DNA of 17,183 nucleotides from JAOTYV01 sp041557595 (GTDB lineage Bacteria > Pseudomonadota > Alphaproteobacteria > UBA8366). The notes under the pieces are model-generated. The model was not told the DNA's origin. It ran no database searches and saw only the letters and a program-made list of their open reading frames with translations. Every line of letters begins with the position of its first letter. Position 1 is the stretch's first letter. Positions 7,214 to 14,906 of the stretch are shown here, piece by piece. The position numbers and the translations under genes are program-made. The DNA is taken from contig JBFFGE010000094.1 in assembly GCA_041557595.1 (NCBI GenBank), positions 1 through 17,183 of the forward strand. Direction: 5' to 3'.

Positions 7214-7638
7214 GACCAGGGCAACCCGCCAATCTTCCAACCGCCGACCGTGCCGCGATGTCCGGCCTGATCCTTGTCGCCTTCGAACCCTTCGGAAATG
7301 TTGTAGCACCGTTCATAACCGCGTGCCGTCAGGGCCATGGCCGCGGCCCGCGAACGCTGACCGGACCGGCACAGCAACAAGACCGTTTGCTCCGGGCGGA
7401 TGCCGCTGGCTATGACATCCTCGACAAAGGACGCGTTCGGCGCATTGTCGGGAAAGTTGAGCCATGCGATACACCGGGTCTCCTTCCCGATCGACGCCAG
7501 ATCCGGTACGCCGACATACCGCCACTCCGCATCGGTACGGACGTCGATCAGGCATGCGTCGCTCTCCTCTTGCAGAATTTTCCACGCCGCACGCGGATCC
7601 ACGTCGCCTGCATAAGACTCATTGCTCTTTATGGTCAT
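7204..7638 (-). CDS. Single-domain rhodanese-like sulfurtransferase
   Basis: Rhodanese domains move sulfane sulfur on an active-site cysteine. The 143-residue product has the standard order: an N-terminal helix-forming stretch, CLIDVRTDAEW (about 29-39) with the conserved Asp-Val-Arg, and the active loop CRSGQRS with Cys90, followed by AAAMAL and a GGW...G end. The ATG at 7638 is preferred to one 45 nt further out because the domain begins soon after it and the extra residues look unrelated. No partner gene for sulfur transfer is beside it. It diverges from the MarR gene over about 170 nt, so the two may share control. The active loop is intact, so activity is expected, but the acceptor is unknown. 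Confidence 0.88.
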   Translation of the reverse strand: MTIKSNESYAGDVDPRAAWKILQEESDACLIDVRTDAEWRYVGVPDLASIGKETRCIAWLNFPDNAPNASFVEDVIASGIRPEQTVLLLCRSGQRSRAAAMALTARGYERCYNISEGFEGDKDQAGHRGTVGGWKIGGLPWSQG

Positions 7639-7768
7639 TGTCCGAAAATCCTGAATCCGTGACGCGTTGAAAACGCTCCGCAAGCGGCAAATAACACAAC
7701 CAACGCATTGCCAACAGGGGCGACTTTAGAATTATTTGAAGCCCGCTTATTACAAGCAACGCACAAAA

Positions 7769-7794
7769 TAGCTTGCTATCTATTAGCTAGCTTA
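7769..7794. promoter_or_regulatory. Repeated TAGCT motif upstream of marR (probable MarR operator)
   Basis: TAGCTTGCTA (7769-7778) and TAGCTAGCTTA (7784-7794) are near-palindromic and lie 15 nt apart, ending 13 nt before the MarR start codon. MarR proteins usually bind short palindromes in their own promoter, so autoregulation of the marR–hlyD pair is likely. The same AT-rich stretch probably includes the promoter, though no clean -35/-10 pair can be named. Confidence 0.45.
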
Positions 7795-7807
7795 CTAAAT
7801 TCATCCT

Positions 7808-8332
7808 ATGTCCACATTCAATCTCGAGCGTAGTCTTGGGTTCCTACTGAACGACGTCTCGCGCTTGATGCGCAAGCGTTTCGACGAACGCGCCCGCAAT
7901 CTGGGACTGACCCGGGCGCAATGGCGCGTCCTTGGTCACTTGCGCCGCTATGAGGGCATCATGCAAAGCTCTTTGGCTGAGATATTGGAAGTTGAAACCG
8001 TCACGCTGGGCCGGCATATCGATCGTCTGGAAGACGCCGGCTGGGTCGAACGCCGGCGCGATCCGACGGACCGGCGCGTTTGGCGGCTCCACCTCGCCAA
8101 GAAATCGCAGCCGATGATCGATCGCCTGAACACGCTTTCGACGGAAGTTCGGGAACACGCCCTCGCGGAATTTTCCGCCGAGGAGCGTGACTGGCTTTTC
8201 GACGCGCTCCAATTGATGAAGGACAACCTCGCCAATATGACCAATGGGATTCCCATAGACCTTCCGGGCGAGAACGACAGTGAGATCGTGGTTTCCAACA
8301 GCAACAGCACCGGGCAAAAAAATGTCGACTAG
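7808..8332 (+). CDS. MarR family transcriptional regulator
   Basis: This is a winged-helix dimeric repressor of about 174 residues. The N-terminal helix (4-32) forms the dimer interface. The DNA-binding domain (about 35-100) includes LTRAQWRVLGHL, the recognition helix region around VETVTLGRHIDRLEDAGWVERR, and the wing DPTDRRVWRLHL, all typical of MarR. A C-terminal dimer helix follows, then a polar tail of about 25 residues that is longer than usual. The start lacks a clear ribosome site. Its last 11 nt overlap the start of the HlyD-type gene, so both should be made together and the regulator probably controls export of a small toxic compound that acts as its ligand. The ligand cannot be deduced. 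Confidence 0.92.
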   Translation: MSTFNLERSLGFLLNDVSRLMRKRFDERARNLGLTRAQWRVLGHLRRYEGIMQSSLAEILEVETVTLGRHIDRLEDAGWVERRRDPTDRRVWRLHLAKKSQPMIDRLNTLSTEVREHALAEFSAEERDWLFDALQLMKDNLANMTNGIPIDLPGENDSEIVVSNSNSTGQKNVD

Positions 8333-9434
8333 ATTTGGATATTCCCTCCGGGTGATCTTGTCCCGATTACGGCGCCCAGGCGTCATTCGCTACGGCTTGC
8401 TCTTGATCGGACCACTCGCGCTCGCGCTCATCGGCGCCTATTACTATGCGATTGGCGGGCGATACGTGACCACCGAAAACGCCTATGTGAAGGCGGACAA
8501 GGTCGCCATCAGCACGGATATTTCCGGCCGCGTGTCCGCCGTCAAGGTCAAGGAGAACCAGATCGTCCAAAAGGGCGCGGTGCTTTTCATGCTGGACCGC
8601 GAGCCCTTCCAACTGGCGGCGGCACAGAGCGAAGCGAAGGTCCGCGCCATCCGTGCCGAAATCGATGCCTTGCGAAAACTGTATATCGACAAGGAAAAAG
8701 AATTCACGGAATCGCAAAAGGACCTCGCGTTCTTTCAGTCGGAATTCAACAATCGAAAGAAACTGCTCAAGCGCGGCGTCGTTCGTCTCGAACGCTTCGA
8801 CGCGGCCGGACGCAATCTCGAGGCGGTGCGCAACCGTCTCGACAGCACGCGCGAGGAACTGCAGCGCATCCTGACCCGGCTCGGCGGTTCGCCCGAATTG
8901 CCCACCGACAAGAACCCGGAAGTGACCGAAGCCGAAGCGCGCTGGTCGCAGGCACGGCTGGATCTCTCTCACACCGTCATAACCGCGCCGGAAACCGGGA
9001 TTGTCACGAAAAACGATCTCCAGGTGGGTGAATTCGTCACCGCCGGACGGCCCGTATTCAGCATTGTCTCCGCCAACGATATCTGGATCGAAGCCAATCT
9101 GAAGGAGACCGAGCTGACCCATGTCCGGGAAGGTCAGGACGCGACGGTCACCATCGACGCATATCCCGACCACGAATTTAAGGCCAAGGTCTCCAGTATC
9201 GCTCCGGCGACGGGCGCGGAATTCTCGATCCTGCCGCCGCAGAACGCCACCGGCAACTGGGTGAAGGTGGTGCAGCGCATCCCCGTGCGCCTGGTCGTGG
9301 TCGACCAATCGACCGGGCGGCCATTGCGTGCCGGAATGAGCGTCGTCGCCAGTATCGACACCGGCCACAAACGCGACCTGCCGCCGATCATTGCCAACGC
9401 GGTCGCCCTGATCAAGGGCAAGGACGAAAAGTAG
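8322..9434 (+). CDS. HlyD/EmrA-type membrane fusion (periplasmic adaptor) protein
   Basis: Such adaptors link an inner-membrane drug pump to an outer-membrane channel. The 370-residue protein has one N-terminal membrane helix (about 22-43), the EmrA-like segment TTENAYVKADKVAIS, a first lipoyl half (ISGRVSAVKVKENQIVQKG), a coiled-coil hairpin (about 96-205), a second lipoyl half (ITAPETGIVTKNDLQVGEFV) and a beta-barrel region. I chose ATG 8322, which overlaps the MarR stop; an in-frame ATG at 8280 lies deeper in marR. Next to an EmrA one expects an EmrB-type MFS pump, but the following gene is a dioxygenase on the opposite strand. The pump must therefore be encoded elsewhere, or was lost. Confidence 0.9.
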   Translation: MSTRFGYSLRVILSRLRRPGVIRYGLLLIGPLALALIGAYYYAIGGRYVTTENAYVKADKVAISTDISGRVSAVKVKENQIVQKGAVLFMLDREPFQLAAAQSEAKVRAIRAEIDALRKLYIDKEKEFTESQKDLAFFQSEFNNRKKLLKRGVVRLERFDAAGRNLEAVRNRLDSTREELQRILTRLGGSPELPTDKNPEVTEAEARWSQARLDLSHTVITAPETGIVTKNDLQVGEFVTAGRPVFSIVSANDIWIEANLKETELTHVREGQDATVTIDAYPDHEFKAKVSSIAPATGAEFSILPPQNATGNWVKVVQRIPVRLVVVDQSTGRPLRAGMSVVASIDTGHKRDLPPIIANAVALIKGKDEK

Positions 9435-9441
9435 CCCGGCG

Positions 9442-10293
9442 TTATACCGGCCGATCGCCGGCCGCCGTCGTCCGATACATGAAACGCGGCATGGTGTCGT
9501 CATAATCGCGCAGCGCGTAATGCATGGTGCAGCGATTGTCCCAGATCAACATATCGCCGACCGACCAGCGATGCCGGAACACGTTCTCCGGCCGGGTCGC
9601 CTGCGCCGTCAGGTAATCGAGCAAGGGCTTGCTCTCCTCGGCCGTCCACCCCTCGAAGCGCTCGGTATAATGCGGGTTCACATACAGCGCCTTGCGCCCG
9701 GTTCCCGGATGGGTGCGCACCACCGGATGGCGCACCGCGGGCGGGGCAACGTCGACCGATAGCCGGTTGGGCACCTCCCGCACGAGGAGTTCCGCGGTAT
9801 GCAGGGCGACCATGCCGTCGAGCATCCGCTTCAACCCGTCGGACAGCGAGTCATAGGCCGCATACATGTTGCAGAACATCGTGTCGGACCGGCCGGTCGT
9901 CACCTCCACGGCGTAGAGGATCGACGCCGCCGGCGGGATTTCGCCGAACGAGATATCGGAATGCCAGAAATCGTTGCGCGGCCCCGGCTTCCCCGGCTTG
10001 TTTTCCAGCACCATGACTTCGGGGTGCTCTTCCAGACCGCGGCGCGAGCCAAGCGGATGGGGTTCCACCGGCCCGATCCGCCGTGTGAACGCCAGATGAT
10101 CCGCCGGCGATATCGCCTGCCCCGGAAACACCACCACGAGATTCTCATGAAACGCGCGCTCGATCTCGGCGAAAGTCGCGTCGTCGACCGGCTTGGACAG
10201 GTCGACGCCCGTTATCGCCGCGCCCAGCGCGCCGGTCAGCGGCGCGACCTCGATCCGACCGTATGCCCGTCGTGTTTTCGCGGCCGCCCCCAT
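9442..10293 (-). CDS. TauD/TfdA family Fe(II)/2-oxoglutarate dioxygenase (copy A)
   Basis: These enzymes hydroxylate a carbon next to a heteroatom using O2 and 2-oxoglutarate, releasing succinate; known members act on taurine, alkyl sulfates, phenoxyacetates or carnitine precursors. The facial triad is visible, numbered from the longer ATG at 10302: His114 and Asp116 in WHSDISF, distal His261 in WDNRCTMHYA, and the 2-oxoglutarate-binding Arg277 in RFMYRTT. The total is 286 residues from that ATG, or 283 from the ATG at 10293, which I prefer because AGAGG then sits 9 nt upstream rather than touching the start codon. The early LGAAITGVDLS is typical of TauD. It diverges from the CoA-transferase gene by about 160 nt, which suggests linked control. 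The substrate is unknown. Confidence 0.9.
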   Translation of the reverse strand: MGAAAKTRRAYGRIEVAPLTGALGAAITGVDLSKPVDDATFAEIERAFHENLVVVFPGQAISPADHLAFTRRIGPVEPHPLGSRRGLEEHPEVMVLENKPGKPGPRNDFWHSDISFGEIPPAASILYAVEVTTGRSDTMFCNMYAAYDSLSDGLKRMLDGMVALHTAELLVREVPNRLSVDVAPPAVRHPVVRTHPGTGRKALYVNPHYTERFEGWTAEESKPLLDYLTAQATRPENVFRHRWSVGDMLIWDNRCTMHYALRDYDDTMPRFMYRTTAAGDRPV

Positions 10294-10450
10294 CGATTTC
10301 ATCCTCTGTTGTCATCGGCCCGGCGATCCCGTGGCGCTGCGCCGCAAACACGGGAGGAAGCGCCGCATCACGTGCATCGGAAAACCGGATCGTCTACTCT
10401 CAACCTGCCATAAAGAACACCCGCTCACTACCCCCCACGGAGATACGCCG
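10294..10450. promoter_or_regulatory. Divergent dioxygenase A / CoA-transferase intergenic region
   Basis: About 157 nt separates the two divergent starts. It must carry promoters for both, but I see no clear -35/-10 pair. It does carry ribosome sites for each gene: AGAGG (minus, 10303-10307) and GGAGA (plus, 10439-10443). Confidence 0.35.
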
Positions 10451-11671
10451 ATGAGCCACGACCGCCCCTGTGCCGGCCTCAAGGTCTGCGACATATCCCA
10501 GGGCATCTCCGGTCCCTATTGCGGCATGATGCTGGCGCAATACGGCGCCGATGTCGTCAAGATCGAAGGCCTTGACGGCGATTGGATCCGCAATATGGGC
10601 GGCCGCATCGAGGGCGATCATTCGGCGCAATCGCTAGCGATGAATCGCGGCAAACGCAGCATCGCCCTCGACCTCAAAAATCCGGACGGCTTGGCGATCG
10701 CCCGCCGTTTGGCGCGGGAGGCGGACGTGGTGACGCAGAATTTCAGACCCGGCGTGATCGGACGGCTCGGCCTCGGTTACGAAACGGTCCGCGCGGACAA
10801 TCCGGACGTCATCTATTTGACGGTATCGGGTTTCGGTCTCGACGGCCCGCTCGCCGCCCGCCCCGTCACCGACGCGATCATGCAGGGCTATTCGGGATTG
10901 CAATCGATCACCACCGACAAGGACGGCACGCCGCAATCGGTCGGCGTCGCGATCATCGACTACATCACCGGCATCTATGGCTATCAGGCAGTAGCGACCG
11001 CGTTATTCGCGCGCGCCAACGGCGCCGGCGGCCGACATGTTCAAATCAGCATGCTGCAAGCCGCCCTCTCGGTGCAGGCCGGACAGTTCATTCGCCAACA
11101 CGCCCAGGGCGGTCAACCGGCGTCGGTCGGCATCCCCGTCGGCATCTTCAAGACCAGCGACGGATTCATCAGCCTGAGTTCCAACAAGCCGACGCATTTC
11201 GCGCAAGTCTGCGACCTGCTCGGGCTTGAGGCGCTCAAGGGCAACCCGGACTACGACACCCATCAAAACCGCATCTGGAAGGCGGACGAGATCAACGCCG
11301 CCTTTCAGGAACCCTTGATGAAGCGCAGCGCCGCCGACTGGGTTACCGCCTTCACCGACCTCGGCCTGATGTGCACGCGGGTCAATGGTTACGACGACCT
11401 GCTGGCGGACGCGCAAGTGGATTCCCAGGGGATCTTCACCTGGGCGAACCAGCCCGATACCGGCCCGATACCGGTCCCCAACCTGCCGGGCATGGCGCCG
11501 CTGACGGCGGACGACCCGCGCGGCCACTCGCCCCGGATCGGTCAGCACAGCCGCGACGTGCTGGCGGAAATTGGCTATGCGCCGGAAGAGATCGCGCGCC
11601 TCGTTCAGGACGGCGTCATTGCCGGCATCGACGCTCGAGCCGACGCGAACGAAGCAGCTACCAGCCAATAG
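10451..11671 (+). CDS. Family III CoA-transferase (CaiB/BaiF/Frc type)
   Basis: The enzyme moves CoA between carboxylic acids through a mixed-anhydride on an aspartate. The 406-residue product shows the family start LKVCDISQGISGPYCGMMLAQYGADVVKIEG, then KRSIALDLKNPDG, TQNFRPGVIGRLGLGY, and TVSGFGLDGP. The catalytic Asp141 lies in VTDAIMQGYSGL, the spot corresponding to Asp169 of formyl-CoA transferase. ATG 10451 was chosen because GGAGA sits 7 nt ahead and homology starts at once; the frame is open much further upstream into the divergent dioxygenase gene, but that part is a shadow. Followed after 108 nt by a crotonase-fold gene, it is likely to prime an acid for the later steps. The acyl donor and acceptor cannot be told from sequence; an alpha-methylacyl-CoA racemase is less likely given the Asp context. 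Confidence 0.9.
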   Translation: MSHDRPCAGLKVCDISQGISGPYCGMMLAQYGADVVKIEGLDGDWIRNMGGRIEGDHSAQSLAMNRGKRSIALDLKNPDGLAIARRLAREADVVTQNFRPGVIGRLGLGYETVRADNPDVIYLTVSGFGLDGPLAARPVTDAIMQGYSGLQSITTDKDGTPQSVGVAIIDYITGIYGYQAVATALFARANGAGGRHVQISMLQAALSVQAGQFIRQHAQGGQPASVGIPVGIFKTSDGFISLSSNKPTHFAQVCDLLGLEALKGNPDYDTHQNRIWKADEINAAFQEPLMKRSAADWVTAFTDLGLMCTRVNGYDDLLADAQVDSQGIFTWANQPDTGPIPVPNLPGMAPLTADDPRGHSPRIGQHSRDVLAEIGYAPEEIARLVQDGVIAGIDARADANEAATSQ

Positions 11672-11779
11672 CGAGCGCCCGGCGGTTTGCACGCCGTCCG
11701 TTCTCGTTTTACTAATTCGACGAAACCGGCGCGCAGCCGAATGCCCGCAACAATCCCTTGATCAGACGGAGCCAAGCCC

Positions 11780-12532
11780 ATGAGCGACGATCTCGTCCTG
11801 TACGAGTCCAACGACCGTATCGCCACCATCACGATCAACCGCCCGGACAAGATGAATGCGCTCAGCGAAGGCGTCGTCGCGGCGTTGCGCGACGCCATGA
11901 TCCGCTTGCGGGATTCAGACGACACCTGCGCCATCCTGACCGGTTCCGGCGATCGGGCCTTCTCGGTTGGCGCCGATATCAAGGACCCGCCGCGCGACCC
12001 GGATCTGTGGGAATGCGTCCCCGGCGTCGGCGTCGATGTCGATAAGCCGATCATTGCGGCTGTTGCCGGCCACTGCGTCGGCGGCGCCTATGTGCTGGTG
12101 CAGTTCTGCGACATCGCGATCGCGGCGGACAACGCGAATTTCTTTTACCCTGAGTCACAGCTCGGGTTTTGCGGCGGCCTGATTGCAAGCTGCGCGGCGC
12201 GCATCCCGCATAAGATCGCCATGGAATTCATGCTCACCGGCAAGCGGTTCGACGCCCAGCGCGCCTATGAGGTCGGCATGGTCAACAAGGTGGTGCCGGC
12301 CGGCGAGCAGGTTGCCGCCGCAATGGAGTATGCCGAAATCATGCGCCACAGCGCACCGCTGGTCGTCGGCATGCTGAAACGGTTCGTCCGGACGACCGTG
12401 ACGCCGAAGGGGCCCTCGGAAGAAGCGGCCATCGCGCGGCGCGATTTGTTGGCGGTCCGCCGCAGCGAGGATCAGCAAGAAGGCGGGCGCGCCTTCCGGG
12501 AAAAGCGCAAACCGGTCTTCACCGGACGCTAG
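11780..12532 (+). CDS. Enoyl-CoA hydratase/isomerase (crotonase-fold) protein
   Basis: Crotonase-fold proteins handle acyl-CoA thioesters, holding the oxyanion between two backbone amides. The 250-residue protein has ITINRPDKMNALS, the first oxyanion segment FSVGADIKD (61-69), GHCVGGAYVLVQFCD (97-111) with the second, and PESQLG (124-129). Aligned by eye with classical crotonase, the Glu144 position (GGGCEL) is Val105 here, while the Glu164 position is kept as Glu125. A one-glutamate enzyme is more like an isomerase, hydrolase or other crotonase variant than a classical hydratase. The ATG has GGAG 8 nt ahead. It lies in the same direction as the CoA-transferase and 19 nt before a methyltransferase, so it probably shares their operon. 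Confidence 0.86.
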   Translation: MSDDLVLYESNDRIATITINRPDKMNALSEGVVAALRDAMIRLRDSDDTCAILTGSGDRAFSVGADIKDPPRDPDLWECVPGVGVDVDKPIIAAVAGHCVGGAYVLVQFCDIAIAADNANFFYPESQLGFCGGLIASCAARIPHKIAMEFMLTGKRFDAQRAYEVGMVNKVVPAGEQVAAAMEYAEIMRHSAPLVVGMLKRFVRTTVTPKGPSEEAAIARRDLLAVRRSEDQQEGGRAFREKRKPVFTGR

Positions 12533-12551
12533 AGCGGTCGCGCCCGAGGTT

Positions 12552-13286
12552 ATGGTCGCCGACTACGGAGAAGATCTCGCCTTCATCCATCACGCCGGCT
12601 TCAGCGGCACGGCGTCGGGCGCGGCGACCGCAATCCTGAAAATTCTGGCCGATGCCGCGATAGACGATGGCCTTGTCGTCGATCTCGGCTGCGGCGGCGG
12701 CGTTTGGCTGCGGGAACTCGTCCGTGCCGGCTATTCCGCGCTGGGAATCGATCCGTCGCCGGCCTTCATCGATCTGGCGCGCGAGACCGTCCCCGAAGCG
12801 GCGTTCCTCCTCGCGTCCGCGCACGAAATCGGCATTCCGCCCTGCGCCGCCGTAACCGCGATCGGCGAAGTGCTGTGCTATGTCCGGTCGTTCGAGGACG
12901 ACGCGGCCCCCATTGAACGCACTTTCCGGAGCGTTCACGATGCCCTGGCGCCGGGCGGCCTGTTCCTGTTCGACCTCATCGTCTCGGAACCGGGCGCTTC
13001 GCTTACCGCCCGAAGCTGGAAATCCGGTGCGGATTGGGCGGTCTTGTCGGATGTCCACGAAGATGCCGGCCGCCGACGGCTGACGCGAAAGATCACCGCA
13101 TTCAGGAAGGTCGGCGCGGCCTATCGGCGATCCTGCGAGACCCACCGGCAGCACCTCTATTCCGCGCTTGAGATTGAAACGGCGCTGCGAAAGATCGGAT
13201 TCGATGGCGATGCGGGCCGATCCTACGGCACGTTCGATCTTCCGCCGCGCCGGACGGCCTTCATCTGCCGAAAACCGACGGCGTGA
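12552..13286 (+). CDS. Class I SAM-dependent methyltransferase
   Basis: This 244-residue protein has a class I Rossmann fold: motif I VVDLGCGGG (42-50), the SAM-ribose acidic residue Asp67 in GIDPSPAF, a middle segment ASAHEIGIPP, and motif FLFDLIV after the APGGLF turn. The C-terminal part (FDLPPRRTAFICRKP) resembles small-molecule methyltransferases of the UbiE/MenG-like type, but no substrate-specific motif can be named. The ATG at 12552 has GAGG at 12546-12549, only 2 nt away, so translation may rely on the crotonase gene 19 nt before it. It is convergent with dioxygenase B, whose stop lies only 18 nt beyond its own. Confidence 0.85.
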   Translation: MVADYGEDLAFIHHAGFSGTASGAATAILKILADAAIDDGLVVDLGCGGGVWLRELVRAGYSALGIDPSPAFIDLARETVPEAAFLLASAHEIGIPPCAAVTAIGEVLCYVRSFEDDAAPIERTFRSVHDALAPGGLFLFDLIVSEPGASLTARSWKSGADWAVLSDVHEDAGRRRLTRKITAFRKVGAAYRRSCETHRQHLYSALEIETALRKIGFDGDAGRSYGTFDLPPRRTAFICRKPTA

Positions 13287-13304
13287 CGGCGCGATACGGC
13301 GGAT

Positions 13305-14150
13305 TCAGGAAAACGGCACGCCCAATTCTTCGGGCAGGTGAAAGCCGGTGCGTTTGATGAAGCGCCGTTCTTCCGGCGAAAACGCGTTGCGCCGATGCAT
13401 CACCGAGGCGTTGTCCCAGATCACCACGTCGCGGGGCCGCCATTTGTGGCAATACACGAATTCCGGCCGGCCAGCCCACTCGGTCAAGCGCGCCACCAGC
13501 GCGAGCGATTCCTCTTCCGACAGATCGCCGACGCCGATCATATGGCTCGGACTGAGATAGAGCGCCTTGCGATCGCGATAGGGGTGCTTGCGCACGATTG
13601 GATGGCGCTGATCGGGCACCCGGTCGAGCTGATCCTTGCGCAACGGCTGCAGCCTGGAGGTGCGGTTCCGGGTCGCGGTGTACAACGCCGTCTTGCCATC
13701 CACCTCGGCTTTCAGGTCGGCGGGGAGGTTTTCATACACCGCCGACAGATCGCTGAAACAGGTCTCGCCGCCATCCGATGGAACCTCGATCGCATACATC
13801 ATCGTGCCGAAGACCGGACGCCGCGTATAGGTCTGATCGCTGTGCCATTCGAGGTCGCCGTCGCCGAGCGCGCCGAGCGGACGGCCTTCTTCCTTCAGGT
13901 TGGAAATATACATGATCTCGGGCCGGTCCGGCGCATGGAAGGTATCGCGCACATGCACGAACAACCCGCCCAGAAGTTCGGTCAGGCCGACCAGCGCGTC
14001 ATCCGCCAATTCCTGGTCGCGAAACACCGCGACCTTGTGATCCAGCCAGCATTGGCGGACCGCCTCGAAGGCGGCGTCGTCGAGCCGGCTCAGATCGACG
14101 CCGTCGATCTCAACGGCGAAGCCATTGCCGAGCAGCTTGGTCTTCAGCAT
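13305..14150 (-). CDS. TauD/TfdA family Fe(II)/2-oxoglutarate dioxygenase (copy B)
   Basis: This is a second, clearly different member of the family, 281 residues. The iron triad is His103 and Asp105 in EWHSDQTY and distal His252 in WDNASVMHRR; Arg267 in RFIKRTGFH is the likely 2-oxoglutarate contact. Its SDGGETCFSDL stretch is typical of TauD/TfdA enzymes with an organic-acid substrate. I chose ATG 14150 (MLKTKLLG), preceded by AGGTGATC; an in-frame ATG 87 nt further upstream would extend into the divergent GST leader and adds nothing like the family. It diverges from the GST–hydrolase pair. By eye it shares the motifs but little else with copy A, so it is an ancient paralogue or a separate acquisition rather than a recent duplicate. 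Confidence 0.9.
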   Translation of the reverse strand: MLKTKLLGNGFAVEIDGVDLSRLDDAAFEAVRQCWLDHKVAVFRDQELADDALVGLTELLGGLFVHVRDTFHAPDRPEIMYISNLKEEGRPLGALGDGDLEWHSDQTYTRRPVFGTMMYAIEVPSDGGETCFSDLSAVYENLPADLKAEVDGKTALYTATRNRTSRLQPLRKDQLDRVPDQRHPIVRKHPYRDRKALYLSPSHMIGVGDLSEEESLALVARLTEWAGRPEFVYCHKWRPRDVVIWDNASVMHRRNAFSPEERRFIKRTGFHLPEELGVPFS

Positions 14151-14248
14151 GATCACCTGTCCTTGTTGGTTCGGCCCGCGTATTCTGACCGGGACCGTTG
14201 CGGCGGGCAACACCCGGCCGCACGCCCCTCTTGGCAAAGGACAGATCC

Positions 14249-14872
14249 GTGCAGCTCTATACCACCCCCACCTCCCCCTACGGCCGGATGGCCCGCATCG
14301 TCATGATTGAAAAGGGTCTTGCGGACCAAGTCGAGGTCATCGCGCCCAAGACCCGGGTCGAGAACAGCCCCTACTACAAGATCAATCCGTCGGGCCGGGT
14401 GCCGTTCCTGCTGCTGGACGACGGCACCGGCCTGGAAGACTCCGCGTTGATTTGCCACTATTTCGATCATGTCGACGGCAATCCCCGGTTCGAGCCGGCG
14501 CCCGGTCTCGACGGGTTGGAAGCGCGACGTCTGGAATCGATGGCGCGCAGCATGCTGGACGGCATCAGCCTGTGGTCGCGGGAATATATCTACCGGCCGG
14601 AAGAAATTCATTCGCAGTTCATCATCGGTCACGAGCAGGCGCGCGCCTATCGACTCGCCGACGCCTTCGAAGCCGAGATGGACAATCCGATCATGGCCGG
14701 CCCGCTCAGCATGACCCAGATCATCCTCGCCTGTACGCTGCATGGCCGCGACGGTCAGCCGGCCGGATACGATTGGCGGAAGGGTCACCCGAAACTCAGC
14801 GCATGGGTGGACCGGATCGGCGAGCGGCCATCGATTTCCAGCACCTTGCCGCCGCCGCGAGTCAAACACTGA
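14249..14872 (+). CDS. Glutathione S-transferase family protein
   Basis: This 207-residue protein has a thioredoxin-like N-terminal domain: MQLYTTPTSPYGRMARIV with the likely catalytic Ser9, the cis-proline stretch GRVPFLLLDDG (Pro52), and LEDSALICHYFD with Ser65 contacting the glutathione gamma-glutamyl group. A helical C-terminal domain follows. GTG at 14249 is chosen as start because AAAGGA (14236-14241) lies 7 nt ahead; an ATG at 14198 is in frame but gives an unrelated N-terminus. It stands 34 nt before an alpha/beta hydrolase, so both are probably one unit, and diverges from dioxygenase B. It may conjugate an electrophile or remove glutathione from an intermediate, a common role in aromatic or halogen degradation, but this is inference. 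Confidence 0.88.
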   Translation: MQLYTTPTSPYGRMARIVMIEKGLADQVEVIAPKTRVENSPYYKINPSGRVPFLLLDDGTGLEDSALICHYFDHVDGNPRFEPAPGLDGLEARRLESMARSMLDGISLWSREYIYRPEEIHSQFIIGHEQARAYRLADAFEAEMDNPIMAGPLSMTQIILACTLHGRDGQPAGYDWRKGHPKLSAWVDRIGERPSISSTLPPPRVKH

Positions 14873-14906
14873 CCGAGGCGCGCGTCGCCAATTGGGAGAC
14901 CCATCC

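Noticed and set aside
6991..7662. A 223-residue plus-strand open frame starting with GTG
   Set aside because: Most of it is antisense to the rhodanese gene, it has no recognisable domain, and the GAAGGA before it touches the start codon.
10193..10450. Upstream extension of the CoA-transferase frame by 86 residues
   Set aside because: It overlaps the divergent dioxygenase gene and precedes a clear ribosome site and family N-terminus at 10451.
11680..11696. CGGCG/CGCCG hairpin after the CoA-transferase gene
   Set aside because: The stem is only 5 bp and is not followed by a T-run, so a terminator between the CoA-transferase and crotonase genes is not supported.
13338..14306. A 322-residue plus-strand open frame opposite dioxygenase B
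   Set aside because: It is the antisense shadow of a gene with a complete iron-binding triad.
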